From the NCBI GenBank assembly GCA_020724265.1, contig DYHH01000005.1, positions 76,650 to 140,649 on the forward strand: a stretch of 64,000 nucleotides of DNA. Reading direction: 5' to 3'. The notes under the pieces were generated by a model, which was given only the letters and a program-made list of their open reading frames with translations, searched no databases and was not told the DNA's origin. This document shows, piece after piece, positions 35,865 through 44,790 of this stretch. The stretch's first letter is position 1. Every line of letters starts with the position of its first letter. This DNA comes from Melioribacter roseus (GTDB lineage: Bacteria > Bacteroidota > Ignavibacteria > Ignavibacteriales > Melioribacteraceae). Both the position numbers and the translations under genes were made by a program.

Positions 35865-36671
35865 TTATAAGACATATTCTTCTCTCCCCCACTCTATAAG
35901 TTTTGACTTAATGAAGTCTATTACTCTTTGATTTTCTTCAGTACCGTTTGTCTCAACTTTGAAAGGTTCGCCAAATGCAAAATGGACTTTTTTTGTTCGA
36001 TCAAGTTTACCGAATTCTTTAACAATCTTTCCGTTCTGCCATGCATCGGTTAACAAAGCAAGCGGAACTACATAGACATCATTTCGCTTTGCCAATTTAA
36101 CTCCAAGCGAGTTAAAATTTTTTGCATCGAGATATTTACTTCGTGTTCTTTGAGGAAAAATAATAACAGAGCGACCATCTTGAAGTCTTGCAGAACCTTC
36201 ATTCAAAACAATTTGTAAATCTTCACGTGGATTTGCTCTTCCAACTAAAATGGGATGGCGTGCTTTTGCGACAGGACCAAAGAGAGGATAATTTGTAAGT
36301 TCTTCTTTTATAACATATACAACAGACTTAATCGGTTGAATGAATGTCGGCAGCGCAACTGTTTCAAGTGTACTCATATGGTTACCGACAAATACAGCTG
36401 GTCCATCAAATTTACCTATGTTATCTAATCCCTCAACATGAAAATCCAACCCGGCTTTTTCCATAGCTCTAATTGTAAATAAAGAAGAAGCAACCCAATT
36501 ATATCTATTGTATAAATTCTTTTTTGTCATACGGTTGCTGCCGTATACAATTTTAATTATGCGCGGATAAAACAAAAGATAGTTCAAAAAATTTGTTTTG
36601 ATTTCTTCTCTATTGGTTTTGTACTCTTTTTTTCCTTTAAAAGGTAACGGGTAATCAGTATGGTTTTTCAT
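35865..36671 (-). CDS. PlsC-type 1-acyl-glycerol-3-phosphate acyltransferase family protein
   Basis: 268 residues. The acyltransferase block I is VGNHMSTLET, which keeps the catalytic His but has Glu where the usual HX4D has Asp. Block III is FPQRTRS, departing from the common FPEGTRS. Block II is seen around VGRANPREDL and block IV as VVPLALLTDA. The family transfers acyl chains from acyl-ACP or acyl-CoA to lysophospholipids at the inner membrane. The changed motifs suggest a subfamily with a different acceptor, or an altered active site. Bases 36672-36960 upstream hold no gene, only ATTGTCTA-type AT-rich repeats and a TTGACT/AGTCAA hairpin. Confidence 0.78.
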   Translation of the reverse strand: MKNHTDYPLPFKGKKEYKTNREEIKTNFLNYLLFYPRIIKIVYGSNRMTKKNLYNRYNWVASSLFTIRAMEKAGLDFHVEGLDNIGKFDGPAVFVGNHMSTLETVALPTFIQPIKSVVYVIKEELTNYPLFGPVAKARHPILVGRANPREDLQIVLNEGSARLQDGRSVIIFPQRTRSKYLDAKNFNSLGVKLAKRNDVYVVPLALLTDAWQNGKIVKEFGKLDRTKKVHFAFGEPFKVETNGTEENQRVIDFIKSKLIEWGREEYVL

Positions 36672-36960
36672 ATTGCTCTATATTTAACTTTGAGAAAAAT
36701 AGGAATAAGATTGAAAAAATAAAATAGGTAGCGGTTTGTTCTATGACATCATGTTATATAATTGATTTGATGCTATTAATGGATATTGTCTAATTGACTA
36801 ATAGTCAAATTGTCTTATTGTTATCTGTAATTTATTTCTAAGAAGTAAAATTATAAAAAGATTGATTTTGGAATACAACTTATGGAAAGAAAACAAGTGA
36901 AGTTTATTATTTATTCAGATACTTAAATAAAATGAAAAAAGTAAACTGCATTTAATATTG

Positions 36961-37032
36961 TGACCCCAAGGGGATTCGAACCCCTATTACCGCCGTGAAA
37001 GGGCGAGGTCCTAACCATTAGACGATGGGGCC
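36961..37032 (-). tRNA. tRNA-Glu (TTC), downstream copy
   Basis: Cloverleaf read on the minus strand: acceptor GGCCCCA pairing TGGGGTC (one G-T pair), anticodon loop CTTTCAC with TTC, and T-loop GGTTCGAATCC. It matches the copy at 37169-37240, and the flanking bases (AGGTCAAGGATAAA) are repeated too. This copy lies beyond a terminator. Confidence 0.95.
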
Positions 37033-37129
37033 AGGTCAAGGATAAAGTTCAAAGTGTAAAGGCAAAAGAGAAAATGGAAATAGTATTTGCCAAGCTGAAT
37101 TTTTTGAATAATCAATTTAAGAATTAAGA

Positions 37130-37161
37130 ACAAAAAAAAGAGCAGCTTCGAACTGCTCTTT
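37130..37161 (-). terminator. Rho-independent terminator between the two tRNA-Glu genes
   Basis: AAAGAGCAG (37137-37145) pairs perfectly with CTGCTCTTT (37153-37161) over a 7-base loop. The minus strand continues as a T-run (complement of 37131-37139). It should end the tRNA operon that reads leftwards from tRNA-Pro, leaving the last tRNA-Glu outside. Confidence 0.85.
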
Positions 37162-37168
37162 ATTAGTG

Positions 37169-37240
37169 TGACCCCAAGGGGATTCGAACCCCTATTACCG
37201 CCGTGAAAGGGCGAGGTCCTAACCATTAGACGATGGGGCC
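37169..37240 (-). tRNA. tRNA-Glu (TTC), upstream copy
   Basis: Same sequence as 36961-37032. It is the last member of the Pro-Arg-His-Glu cluster before the terminator at 37130-37161. Confidence 0.95.
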
Positions 37241-37318
37241 AGGTCAAGGATAAATTTCAAAGTAAAAAGGCAAATTGACAAATTAAAAATTTAGAATATC
37301 TTCAACCTTTAAACTGTG

Positions 37319-37393
37319 GGTGAACGATGGGACTTGAACCCACGACCTTCTGGGCCACAACCAGACGCTCTAACCACCTGAGCTACGCTCACC
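37319..37393 (-). tRNA. tRNA-His (GTG)
   Basis: Acceptor GTGAGCG pairs CGTTCAC, with the extra 5' G characteristic of tRNA-His opposite C73. Anticodon loop TTGTGGC gives GTG; T-arm GGGTTCAAGTCCC. Confidence 0.95.
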
Positions 37394-37481
37394 ATTTTTT
37401 AAAAGCAAACTCTAAATCCTAATATCGAAATTCTAAACCGATTAGTAGGATTTGGATATTAGGAATTAGTATTTTCTCAAG

Positions 37482-37555
37482 TACGCCAGAGTGGACTCGA
37501 ACCACTAACCTACAGCTTAGAAGGCTGTTGCTCTATCCGATTGAGCTACTGGCGC
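37482..37555 (-). tRNA. tRNA-Arg (TCT)
   Basis: Acceptor GCGCCAG pairs CTGGCGT. Anticodon stem AGCCT-type arm with loop TTCTAAG gives TCT. T-arm GTGGTTCGAGTCCAC. Confidence 0.95.
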
Positions 37556-37679
37556 AGAAAATTTTGCAATCAGAATTATTTACGAATATTTACAGTAAAA
37601 CTCATTCAAGGTAAACGAAAAGAAAGTTACTGACGTATAATAATATTTCAGAAAATAAAGAACAATTGCTAAAGTAATG

Positions 37680-37754
37680 TCGGGGCGGCAGGATTCGAAC
37701 CTGCGACCTCCTGCTCCCAAAGCAGGCGCGCTAACCGGACTACGCTACGCCCCG
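37680..37754 (-). tRNA. tRNA-Pro (TGG)
   Basis: Acceptor CGGGGCG pairs CGCCCCG. Anticodon loop TTTGGGA gives TGG. T-arm CAGGTTCGAATCCTG. First gene of the leftward tRNA cluster Pro-Arg-His-Glu. Confidence 0.95.
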
Positions 37755-37976
37755 AGATATTAAATAACTCTAATAAAAAACTTTTATGAAAAATTAGAGT
37801 ATTTTTACAAGGCATTAAACAAAAAACAAAAACGCAAAAGGAGTTGGAAAATTCTAATTATGCACCTTTTGCGAATTAATTCAAAAACGGCTAAGTAAAA
37901 TATATTTTTAGACGTGCAAAGTCAATCTTATATCAACCATTTTTATTAAATTGAATGTTTCAAATGAGGGATATTA

Positions 37977-39200
37977 ATGCCGGTTTCATTCTTCATAGCA
38001 AAGAAATACATATCTAATAAACAAAGTTCGAAATTTCTTTCTCTTGTGTCTGTAATTTCTGTGATTGGAATTGCAATCGGCACCGCTGTATTAATAATTG
38101 CTCTGACTATTTTGAACGGGTTTGAAGAAATAGTCGCACAAAAAATTATCAACTTCAATTCTCATATTAAGATTACAGCTTTCGGCAATAGAAATTTACC
38201 AGATTCGGAGGTAATAGAATCCGAAATAATTCAGAAAATTGGAGATGATTTTCAAAGTATTTCAAAGTTTACTTCAAAGCTTGGCATAATAAAATCAAGA
38301 ACAGTTTCCGATGGAGTAACAATAATCGGAATCGATCCGGCAAACGATAACACCGATATAAAAGATTATATCGTTGATGGTAAATATGAACTTGAATCAG
38401 AAAGTAATAAGCAAATATTAATCGGCAAAAAATTAAGCGAAAAAATTAATGTATTAGCTGGTGACAAGATTACAATATTTTCTTTAAGGAAAGATGCGTT
38501 GCCTGATGCTGATAATCCACCAGCAATAGAGCAATTTATTATCTCAGGCATATTCGAAAGCGGTATGGCTGAATATGACGACTTGAATGTTTACATCTCC
38601 TTAAATAACGCAAAAGATTTGTTCGAAACACATAACAGCATTTCCGGTTATAACATAAGATTAAATAACGTTAGCAAAATAGATTCTACTGCAATTGCAC
38701 TTCAAGATTTATTGGGTTATCCGTATTACGTACGAACTATTTTTCAAGTTCACCAAAATATTTTCACCTGGCTCGATCTTCAGAAAGAACCAATACCGAT
38801 AATTCTTGGATTAATAATCGTAGTTGCGGTATTTAATATAGTCGGTACAATGCTAATGATTGTTTTGGAAAGAACAAGTTCAATCGGTGTACTAAAAGCT
38901 ATCGGTTTTACAAAGAAAAAGATTCTACAAATATTTTTTGTTCAAGGTGTTTTCTTAGGTTTATTAGGAATAACTATTGGTTGTTTACTTGCGCTGACAC
39001 TTAGTTTTCTGCAAATGAAGTTTAACTTAATTACACTACCCGGTTCTATATATTTTATATCAACTGTTCCCATTTCTATCGATATTGAAAATTATCTACT
39101 TGTTGCCGGAATCGGATTAATGTTAAGCTTATTTGCATCGCTAATTCCAAGTTATATAGCGTCTCGATTGAATATAATTACATCGATAAGGTTCAACTAA
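37977..39200 (+). CDS. lolC: LolC/LolE-family ABC transporter permease (first)
   Basis: 407 residues. It opens with FFIAKKYISNKQSSKFLSLVSVISVIGIAIGTAVLI, the standard start of LolC/E permeases with the first membrane helix. A MacB-like periplasmic domain covers about 45-265, and three more helices follow, including EPIPIILGLIIVVAVFNIVGTMLMIV and a FtsX-type C-terminus. With the next two genes it forms the transporter that extracts outer-membrane lipoproteins from the inner membrane. The stop overlaps the next start (TAATG). Confidence 0.9.
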   Translation: MPVSFFIAKKYISNKQSSKFLSLVSVISVIGIAIGTAVLIIALTILNGFEEIVAQKIINFNSHIKITAFGNRNLPDSEVIESEIIQKIGDDFQSISKFTSKLGIIKSRTVSDGVTIIGIDPANDNTDIKDYIVDGKYELESESNKQILIGKKLSEKINVLAGDKITIFSLRKDALPDADNPPAIEQFIISGIFESGMAEYDDLNVYISLNNAKDLFETHNSISGYNIRLNNVSKIDSTAIALQDLLGYPYYVRTIFQVHQNIFTWLDLQKEPIPIILGLIIVVAVFNIVGTMLMIVLERTSSIGVLKAIGFTKKKILQIFFVQGVFLGLLGITIGCLLALTLSFLQMKFNLITLPGSIYFISTVPISIDIENYLLVAGIGLMLSLFASLIPSYIASRLNIITSIRFN

Positions 39201-40423
39201 TGTTTGAATTTTTTATTGCACGAAGATATATCAAGTCTAAACACAAGGTTAATTTTATAACCATTATTACATTGTTGTCTTCGCTTGGAGTTATGATAGG
39301 AGTTGCAGCTTTAATAGTAATGTTATCGGTATTTAACGGATTCGGTTCTTTAGTTACAAAACTACTAGTTGAATTTGATCCTCATATCAGAGTATCAAAT
39401 CTTAACCAATTTGAGGGCGACAAATCGGTTCTTATTGAAGAAATCAATAAACTAAATAGAGTAGAAAGCGCCGGATTTTATGCCGAAGGAAAAATTATTG
39501 CATTAAACAACAAATCATACGAGATAATTAATTTAAAAGGTATAGATGAAAATTTACAGACAACAGATTGGGGTGTGAAATCAAAAATAATTTCCGGTGA
39601 GTTTGATGTTCAATATGATAACGGAATTGACAAGATTATTTTAGGATTGCCAATTGCATTAAGATTATCGGCAAGAGTTGGAGATACAATTTTTGTATCA
39701 TCAGCAGCTTCAATTGAAAGATCCATTCTTTCTCTATCTATTCCGCAAGCAAGACCTTATTTGGTTACCGGATTATTCGAAGCTAAGAATAAAGAATATG
39801 ATTATAATTTTGCGTTTACTTCTCTCCCCTCTGCTCAACTCATGCTTGCTTTAAAAAATAGTGTTACCGGAATCGAAATTCGGTTAGATAATATTTCTTC
39901 TTCCGAAAAAGTAAAACCAGTTATTCAAGCGATTTCCGGTGAGCAAATAACCGTGAATACCTGGTATGATTTGCATAAGGATTTATACAATGTAATGCTT
40001 ATTGAAAGATGGGGTGCATATTTACTTCTTGCTTTAATAATAGCTGTAGCTACGTTTAATATTCTCGGTTCATTAACAATGTCGGTTATCGAAAAGAAAA
40101 AAGATATTGCATTACTTCGCTCAATGGGTGCTACAAAAAAATCTATTTTAAGAATTTTTATGTTCGAGGGAATTTTAATCGGATTAATAGGAACTGCTAC
40201 AGGAATGTTAATCGGATATTTTATTTGCTGGTTACAATTAACTTATAATTTCTACCCACTTGATCCGACCAAGTATATTATTAATTCTTTACCAGTTGTT
40301 TTAAAATGGAGTGATTTTTTTGCTGTAGGATTTGCGGCATTCTTCTTAACGTTTTTGGCTTCACTTTACCCGGCAAAAAAAGCAGTAAAAGTTTCTATCA
40401 CCGAAGCAATAAAATGGGAATAA
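39200..40423 (+). CDS. lolE: LolC/LolE-family ABC transporter permease (second)
   Basis: 407 residues, a paralogue of the preceding gene: FFIARRYIKSKHKVNFITIITLLSSLGVMIGVAALI at the start and WGAYLLLALIIAVATFNILGSLTMSV near residue 270. The coupling-helix region has VIEKKKDIALLRSMGATKKSI, the contact point for LolD. One-base overlap with the gene before and a one-base gap to the ATPase show a tight operon. C and E labels are by order and could be exchanged. Confidence 0.9.
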   Translation: MFEFFIARRYIKSKHKVNFITIITLLSSLGVMIGVAALIVMLSVFNGFGSLVTKLLVEFDPHIRVSNLNQFEGDKSVLIEEINKLNRVESAGFYAEGKIIALNNKSYEIINLKGIDENLQTTDWGVKSKIISGEFDVQYDNGIDKIILGLPIALRLSARVGDTIFVSSAASIERSILSLSIPQARPYLVTGLFEAKNKEYDYNFAFTSLPSAQLMLALKNSVTGIEIRLDNISSSEKVKPVIQAISGEQITVNTWYDLHKDLYNVMLIERWGAYLLLALIIAVATFNILGSLTMSVIEKKKDIALLRSMGATKKSILRIFMFEGILIGLIGTATGMLIGYFICWLQLTYNFYPLDPTKYIINSLPVVLKWSDFFAVGFAAFFLTFLASLYPAKKAVKVSITEAIKWE

Positions 40424-40424
40424 T

Positions 40425-41102
40425 ATGACTAAGATTTTAGAAGCGGAAAATATCACCAAATCATTTATGAATACTAAGGGAAAGACTTTAGAAGTATTAA
40501 AAGGAATTGACCTAAGTGTTGAAGAAAATAACATTGAAGTAATAATAGGTGCTTCGGGTGCAGGTAAAAGTACCTTACTTTATTTGCTGAGTGGTCTGGA
40601 TAAACCGGATCAAGGTAATGTAAAAATTAAAGGGACGGATATCTTCAAACTCAATGACGAAAAAATATCGAAGTTTAGAAATGAACATATAGGATTTGTA
40701 TTTCAGTTTCATCATCTTCTACCTGAATTTACTGCAGCAGAAAATATTGCCCTTCCCCAAATGGTAAAAGGAATTTCATTACGAAAAGCAAATAAGAAGG
40801 CAGAAGAATTACTTGAAACAGTTGGATTATTAGATAGAAAAGATCATAAGCCTGCCGAATTATCAGGCGGTGAGCAGCAAAGAGTTGCAGTTGCGCGTGC
40901 ACTTGCAAACGATCCTGATATAATTTTTGCAGACGAACCTTCGGGTAATCTTGATTCAAAAAACAGCGAAGCTTTACATCAACTAATTGTCGATTTAAAA
41001 ACGAAATTCGGATTAACTTTCCTTATCGTTACTCACAATCCCGATCTAGTTAAATTAGGCGATGTGGTACATGAAATTAAGGATGGAAAAATTTTCAAGT
41101 AA
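40425..41102 (+). CDS. lolD: Lipoprotein-releasing ABC transporter ATPase
   Basis: 225 residues. Walker A GASGAGKST, Q-loop FVFQFHHLLPEFTAAENIALP, signature LSGGEQQRVAVARAL, Walker B IIFADEPSGNLD and the switch His in IVTHN are all intact. FHHLLPEFTAAEN is the wording typical of LolD. It powers the LolCE permeases encoded immediately upstream. Confidence 0.95.
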   Translation: MTKILEAENITKSFMNTKGKTLEVLKGIDLSVEENNIEVIIGASGAGKSTLLYLLSGLDKPDQGNVKIKGTDIFKLNDEKISKFRNEHIGFVFQFHHLLPEFTAAENIALPQMVKGISLRKANKKAEELLETVGLLDRKDHKPAELSGGEQQRVAVARALANDPDIIFADEPSGNLDSKNSEALHQLIVDLKTKFGLTFLIVTHNPDLVKLGDVVHEIKDGKIFK

Positions 41103-41155
41103 ACTTATTTATTCGACTTGGAACTTTATTGTAAGCGATATAAATACTCTTTCAA

Positions 41156-42649
41156 TTAACCTACATTATCCAGATAATCAATAATCAATCTTACACCAAA
41201 ACCTGTATGCCATTTCTTCGAATAATTATTCATATCATTTTCGATTGCAGTCCCGGCAATATCGAGATGAGCCCAAGGGATTTTTTCATCAACAAATTTT
41301 TCTAAAAATTTACCGGCAGTAATTGCACCGCCCCATCTTGGTCCGAGATTGCTGACATCCGCAATATCGCTGTCAATTAGTTTATTATAATCATCCCAAA
41401 ACGGTAATCTCCAAACACGTTCATAAGTACTCATACCGGCATTAAACAATGAGCCGGCGAGCTTATCATTTTTAGTAAATAATCCGGCGGCGTAAAGACC
41501 TAATGCAACCGCTACCGACCCGGTTAAAGTTGCAAAGTCAATTATTTCATCCGGCTTCTGTTTTGATGCAAATTCTAAAGCATCAGCAAGAATAATTCTT
41601 CCCTCTGCATCCGTATCTTTTACTTCAATCGATTTACCGGAAGCTGTTTTAATAACATCGCCAGGTTTATAAGCATTACCATTAATTGCATTTTCAACAG
41701 CGGGAACAACGCCGATTAATTCATAAGGCAAATGAAGTTCTGCAGCGGCTTTAATTATACCGATAACTGCAGCACCACCAGCCATATCGGCTTTCATCTC
41801 AAGCATTCCTTGTGTTGGTTTTATCGATAATCCTCCGGTATCATAAGTAACTCCCTTTCCAACCAAAGCAATTTTTCTTTTTGCTTTCACTTTCGGTTTA
41901 TAATTCAAAACGATTAAGCACGGGTCGTTTGGAGATGCAGATCCCACCGCAAGAATAGCATTCATCTTCTTTTCTTTTAATTGCTTTTTGTTAAATACAT
42001 TTACCTTAACACCAACTTTAGTTAATTCAATTTTAGTTCTTTTTGCTAATTCTGCTGGAGTTAAAGTTATTGCCGGTTCATTGACTAAATCACGAGTAAA
42101 TACAACGGCATTCATCAATTTTTGAGATTTCTTTATCGCTTTCTTTACCTTAACTGTATTTTCGGTCACTAAGTTAATCTGTAATTGATGCGCTTTCTTT
42201 TTCTTGGATTTGTAAACATCAAATTCATAATTGCCTAAAAATGCACCTTCGACTAAGGTTTGATAAAAATATTCTTCAGATGAAAATAAATTATTTATTG
42301 AAGAAAACTTCGGAGTAAAAATGTGAATTAAACTAATGTTATTATCAGCGATATTTTTTATAACTCCGGCAATCTCATTACGGAAAGTGTCGTTTGTGAT
42401 TTTATCTTTCTTCAGTTTTATTATGTGCAGAGATGAAATTCTTCCATCAGAGAATTGATAACTGAAAGTTTTTGATTCCTTATCAGAATATTTTTGAAAG
42501 ATTGTCTCACTAAACATCAAACCAGTTTTCTCAATTTCTTTTTTGAAAACAGTTTTTGATAATTCTTCATGGATAAATAGTACCACGCCAGTCTCTTTAA
42601 CTGATTTAGAGATTTCTTTTACCGCATCAAATTTTAGATTGAATAACAT
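41156..42649 (-). CDS. pepA: Leucyl aminopeptidase, family M17
   Basis: 497 residues, normal for PepA. Metal-binding and catalytic residues lie in VGKGVTYDTGGLSIKP, MKADMAGGAAVIG and VKDTDAEGRIILADAL (the family signature NTDAEGRL with Asp for Asn). DFATLTGSVAVALG follows. It removes N-terminal residues from peptides in the cytoplasm, needing two metal ions. Its start directly abuts the stop of the DHH phosphoesterase, so the two are co-transcribed. Confidence 0.95.
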   Translation of the reverse strand: MLFNLKFDAVKEISKSVKETGVVLFIHEELSKTVFKKEIEKTGLMFSETIFQKYSDKESKTFSYQFSDGRISSLHIIKLKKDKITNDTFRNEIAGVIKNIADNNISLIHIFTPKFSSINNLFSSEEYFYQTLVEGAFLGNYEFDVYKSKKKKAHQLQINLVTENTVKVKKAIKKSQKLMNAVVFTRDLVNEPAITLTPAELAKRTKIELTKVGVKVNVFNKKQLKEKKMNAILAVGSASPNDPCLIVLNYKPKVKAKRKIALVGKGVTYDTGGLSIKPTQGMLEMKADMAGGAAVIGIIKAAAELHLPYELIGVVPAVENAINGNAYKPGDVIKTASGKSIEVKDTDAEGRIILADALEFASKQKPDEIIDFATLTGSVAVALGLYAAGLFTKNDKLAGSLFNAGMSTYERVWRLPFWDDYNKLIDSDIADVSNLGPRWGGAITAGKFLEKFVDEKIPWAHLDIAGTAIENDMNNYSKKWHTGFGVRLIIDYLDNVG

Positions 42650-43639
42650 TTAATTTTCCTCTGATAAATATTTTTCAGCAGCTTTAATTACTTTTTGTTT
42701 TAGATCGTTAATCGAACCATCGAATAATCTAGTACCGGCTGCGTTTGTATGTCCACCACCTCCAAATTCAGCAGCTAATTTGTTAACCGGAATTTTTCCT
42801 TTTGAACGAAAGCTTATCTTCATTCCGTTCTTTAATTCTATAAATAGTAAACCGATTTTTACATTTTCAATTGCAAGACAAAAATTTACAAATCCATCGA
42901 TATCGGCTTCCAATGTTTTAGTTTCCTGAAGCATTTTTTGAGGAACAACCATCACGGCAATTTGTCCTGATGCAAAAAGTTCAATCGAAGCTAATGAACC
43001 GCCGAGTAATTTTATTTTCCCGAATTTTGATTGATCATAAATTTGGTCATAAACATAAGTAGGATTTACACCTAATTCCAAAAGATGTGCAACTATGCGA
43101 TGTACATTAGGAGTAGTCCGGTCATATTTGAATGAACCGGTATCGGTCATAATCGCAGCATATATTTGAAGAGCGATATCATAATCAAAATCGACAATAC
43201 TTGTCTCTTTAATAAAGTCATAAATTAATTCTCCGGTAGCAGAAACATTTGTATCTATAAAATAATGATCTGCAAAATCACCGGGGTCTTGATGATGATC
43301 GATACAAACCTTTATTGCTTTACTATTACAAAAAGATTTTTCCATACTGACAAGTCTATTACATTGATTCAAATCGAGGGCAAAAAGAACATCAGCATTA
43401 TTTAACATTTCGCTATGTTGACCAGGTTCAAACTTTTCAATTACATTATCCGAATCAAGAAAGGATAAAAAACTTGGTGTTTGACTATGATTAATAACAC
43501 GAACTTCTTTATTCAATTTTTTGAGAATGAAATAGAGCGCTAATTCTGAACCGATTGCATCGGCATCAGGATTTACATGAGAAGTAATAATGAAAGAGTT
43601 ATTTTGAGAAATAATGTTCTTTAATAAGGAAAAATCCAT
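42650..43639 (-). CDS. nrnA: DHH-family nanoRNase / pAp phosphatase
   Basis: 329 residues. DHH subfamily motifs are HVNPDADAIGSELAL, ALDLNQCNR (Asp) and CIDHHQDPGDFAD, with MTDTGSFKYD. The C-terminal DHHA1 nucleic-acid domain has GGGGHTNAAGTRL. Such enzymes degrade 2-5-nt RNA and dephosphorylate pAp. Directly upstream of pepA with no gap. Confidence 0.92.
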   Translation of the reverse strand: MDFSLLKNIISQNNSFIITSHVNPDADAIGSELALYFILKKLNKEVRVINHSQTPSFLSFLDSDNVIEKFEPGQHSEMLNNADVLFALDLNQCNRLVSMEKSFCNSKAIKVCIDHHQDPGDFADHYFIDTNVSATGELIYDFIKETSIVDFDYDIALQIYAAIMTDTGSFKYDRTTPNVHRIVAHLLELGVNPTYVYDQIYDQSKFGKIKLLGGSLASIELFASGQIAVMVVPQKMLQETKTLEADIDGFVNFCLAIENVKIGLLFIELKNGMKISFRSKGKIPVNKLAAEFGGGGHTNAAGTRLFDGSINDLKQKVIKAAEKYLSEEN

Positions 43640-43717
43640 TCTATACCTTTAGAAAAAACGAAGGGGTTAAAATGCGAAAATTTATTATCATTTCATAGAT
43701 ATCGGCAGGTGATTAAA

Positions 43718-43747
43718 TGAGGTACGGCACATTAATACCGTACCTCA
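43718..43747 (-). terminator. Terminator-like hairpin after the kor operon
   Basis: TGAGGTACGG (43718-43727) pairs perfectly with CCGTACCTCA (43738-43747) across a 10-base loop. It lies 8 bases after the korB stop. On the minus strand only a short TTTAAT follows, so termination may be incomplete and allow some read-through into nrnA-pepA. Confidence 0.65.
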
Positions 43748-43755
43748 AAAAGAAA

Positions 43756-44790
43756 TTAATTTACTTCCCAAGTATTACCGCTGAAGAGAACTTTTTCTAA
43801 ATCACCTTTACCTTTTTTCTCGGTGATTCTTTTAATTTGTTCATCAATCCCTTCATTGTAAGTCGGTTTTAGAATTTGCCTAAAAATTCCAATCGGTGTA
43901 GGCATTTCAGGGTTATCAGAAAGGTGTGCAAGCATGAAAGTTCTTGCTGCACTATGATCAAACTCATCATGAACAATTACATCATCAACCGTATGCTCTC
44001 CGTCATTAAGATCTATAATGATTGGTGTAAAGCCTTCAATTTTAATTCCTTTATTTTTCTCTTTACCAAAAACCATCGGTTTTCCGTGCTCTAAATATAA
44101 AAGATGATCTTCTTTAGTATCCTTTTCTGTCAGCAATGAAAAAGCTCCGTCATTAAAGATGTTGCAATTCTGGAATATTTCTATGAATGCAGTACCTTTA
44201 TGTTCAGCAGCTCGTTTGATCATTTCCTGCATATGTTTCGGTTCTCTATCAATAGTTCTTGCAACAAAAGTTGCCTCCGCACCCAACGCAAGCGTAACGG
44301 GATTAAAGGGATAATCAACACTGCCGTAAGGGGTGCTTTTTGTAACTTTTCCTTTTTCGGAAGTCGGAGAATATTGACCTTTAGTTAAACCATAAATTCT
44401 ATTATTGAAAAGGAGAATCTTTAGATCAACATTTTTTCTGCAAGTATGAATAAAATGATTTCCACCAATGCTGAGCATATCACCGTCGCCGGTAGCAACC
44501 CATACTGATAAATCTGGACGTGCAATTTTAAGTCCGGTTGCAATAGCAGCTGCTCTACCATGAATTCCATGCATTCCATAAGTATTCATGTAATAAGGAA
44601 ACCGGCTTGAACATCCGATACCTGAGATCCATGTAATTTTTTCTTTAGGAACTCCGATATCCGGGAAAGATCTTTGAACTTGAGCAAGAATAGAATAATC
44701 ACCGCAGCCCGGACACCATCTGACATCCTGATCGGTAGCAAAATCTTTTGCGGTCAATTTTTTTATTTCAATGTTTTCATTATTTGCCAT
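43756..44790 (-). CDS. korB: 2-oxoacid:ferredoxin oxidoreductase, beta subunit
   Basis: The start at 44790 (MANNENIEIKK) is chosen because GGAGG lies 5 bases before it; the frame stays open to 44880 inside korA. 344 residues. Iron-sulfur ligands appear in WCPGCGDYS and GIGCSSRFP, and the thiamine diphosphate site in VATGDGDMLSIGGNHFIHTCRKN. With KorA it interconverts 2-oxoglutarate and succinyl-CoA using ferredoxin, in the oxidative or reductive TCA cycle. It overlaps korA by 11 bases. Confidence 0.92.
   Translation of the reverse strand: MANNENIEIKKLTAKDFATDQDVRWCPGCGDYSILAQVQRSFPDIGVPKEKITWISGIGCSSRFPYYMNTYGMHGIHGRAAAIATGLKIARPDLSVWVATGDGDMLSIGGNHFIHTCRKNVDLKILLFNNRIYGLTKGQYSPTSEKGKVTKSTPYGSVDYPFNPVTLALGAEATFVARTIDREPKHMQEMIKRAAEHKGTAFIEIFQNCNIFNDGAFSLLTEKDTKEDHLLYLEHGKPMVFGKEKNKGIKIEGFTPIIIDLNDGEHTVDDVIVHDEFDHSAARTFMLAHLSDNPEMPTPIGIFRQILKPTYNEGIDEQIKRITEKKGKGDLEKVLFSGNTWEVN

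Noticed and set aside
35567-36815. ATTGTCTA / CAATTAG repeats near 35567 and 36786
   Set aside because: Low-complexity AT words with no regular spacing; only noted as intergenic texture.
37011-37247. 78-codon minus-strand frame
   Set aside because: It runs across both tRNA-Glu genes and the terminator between them.
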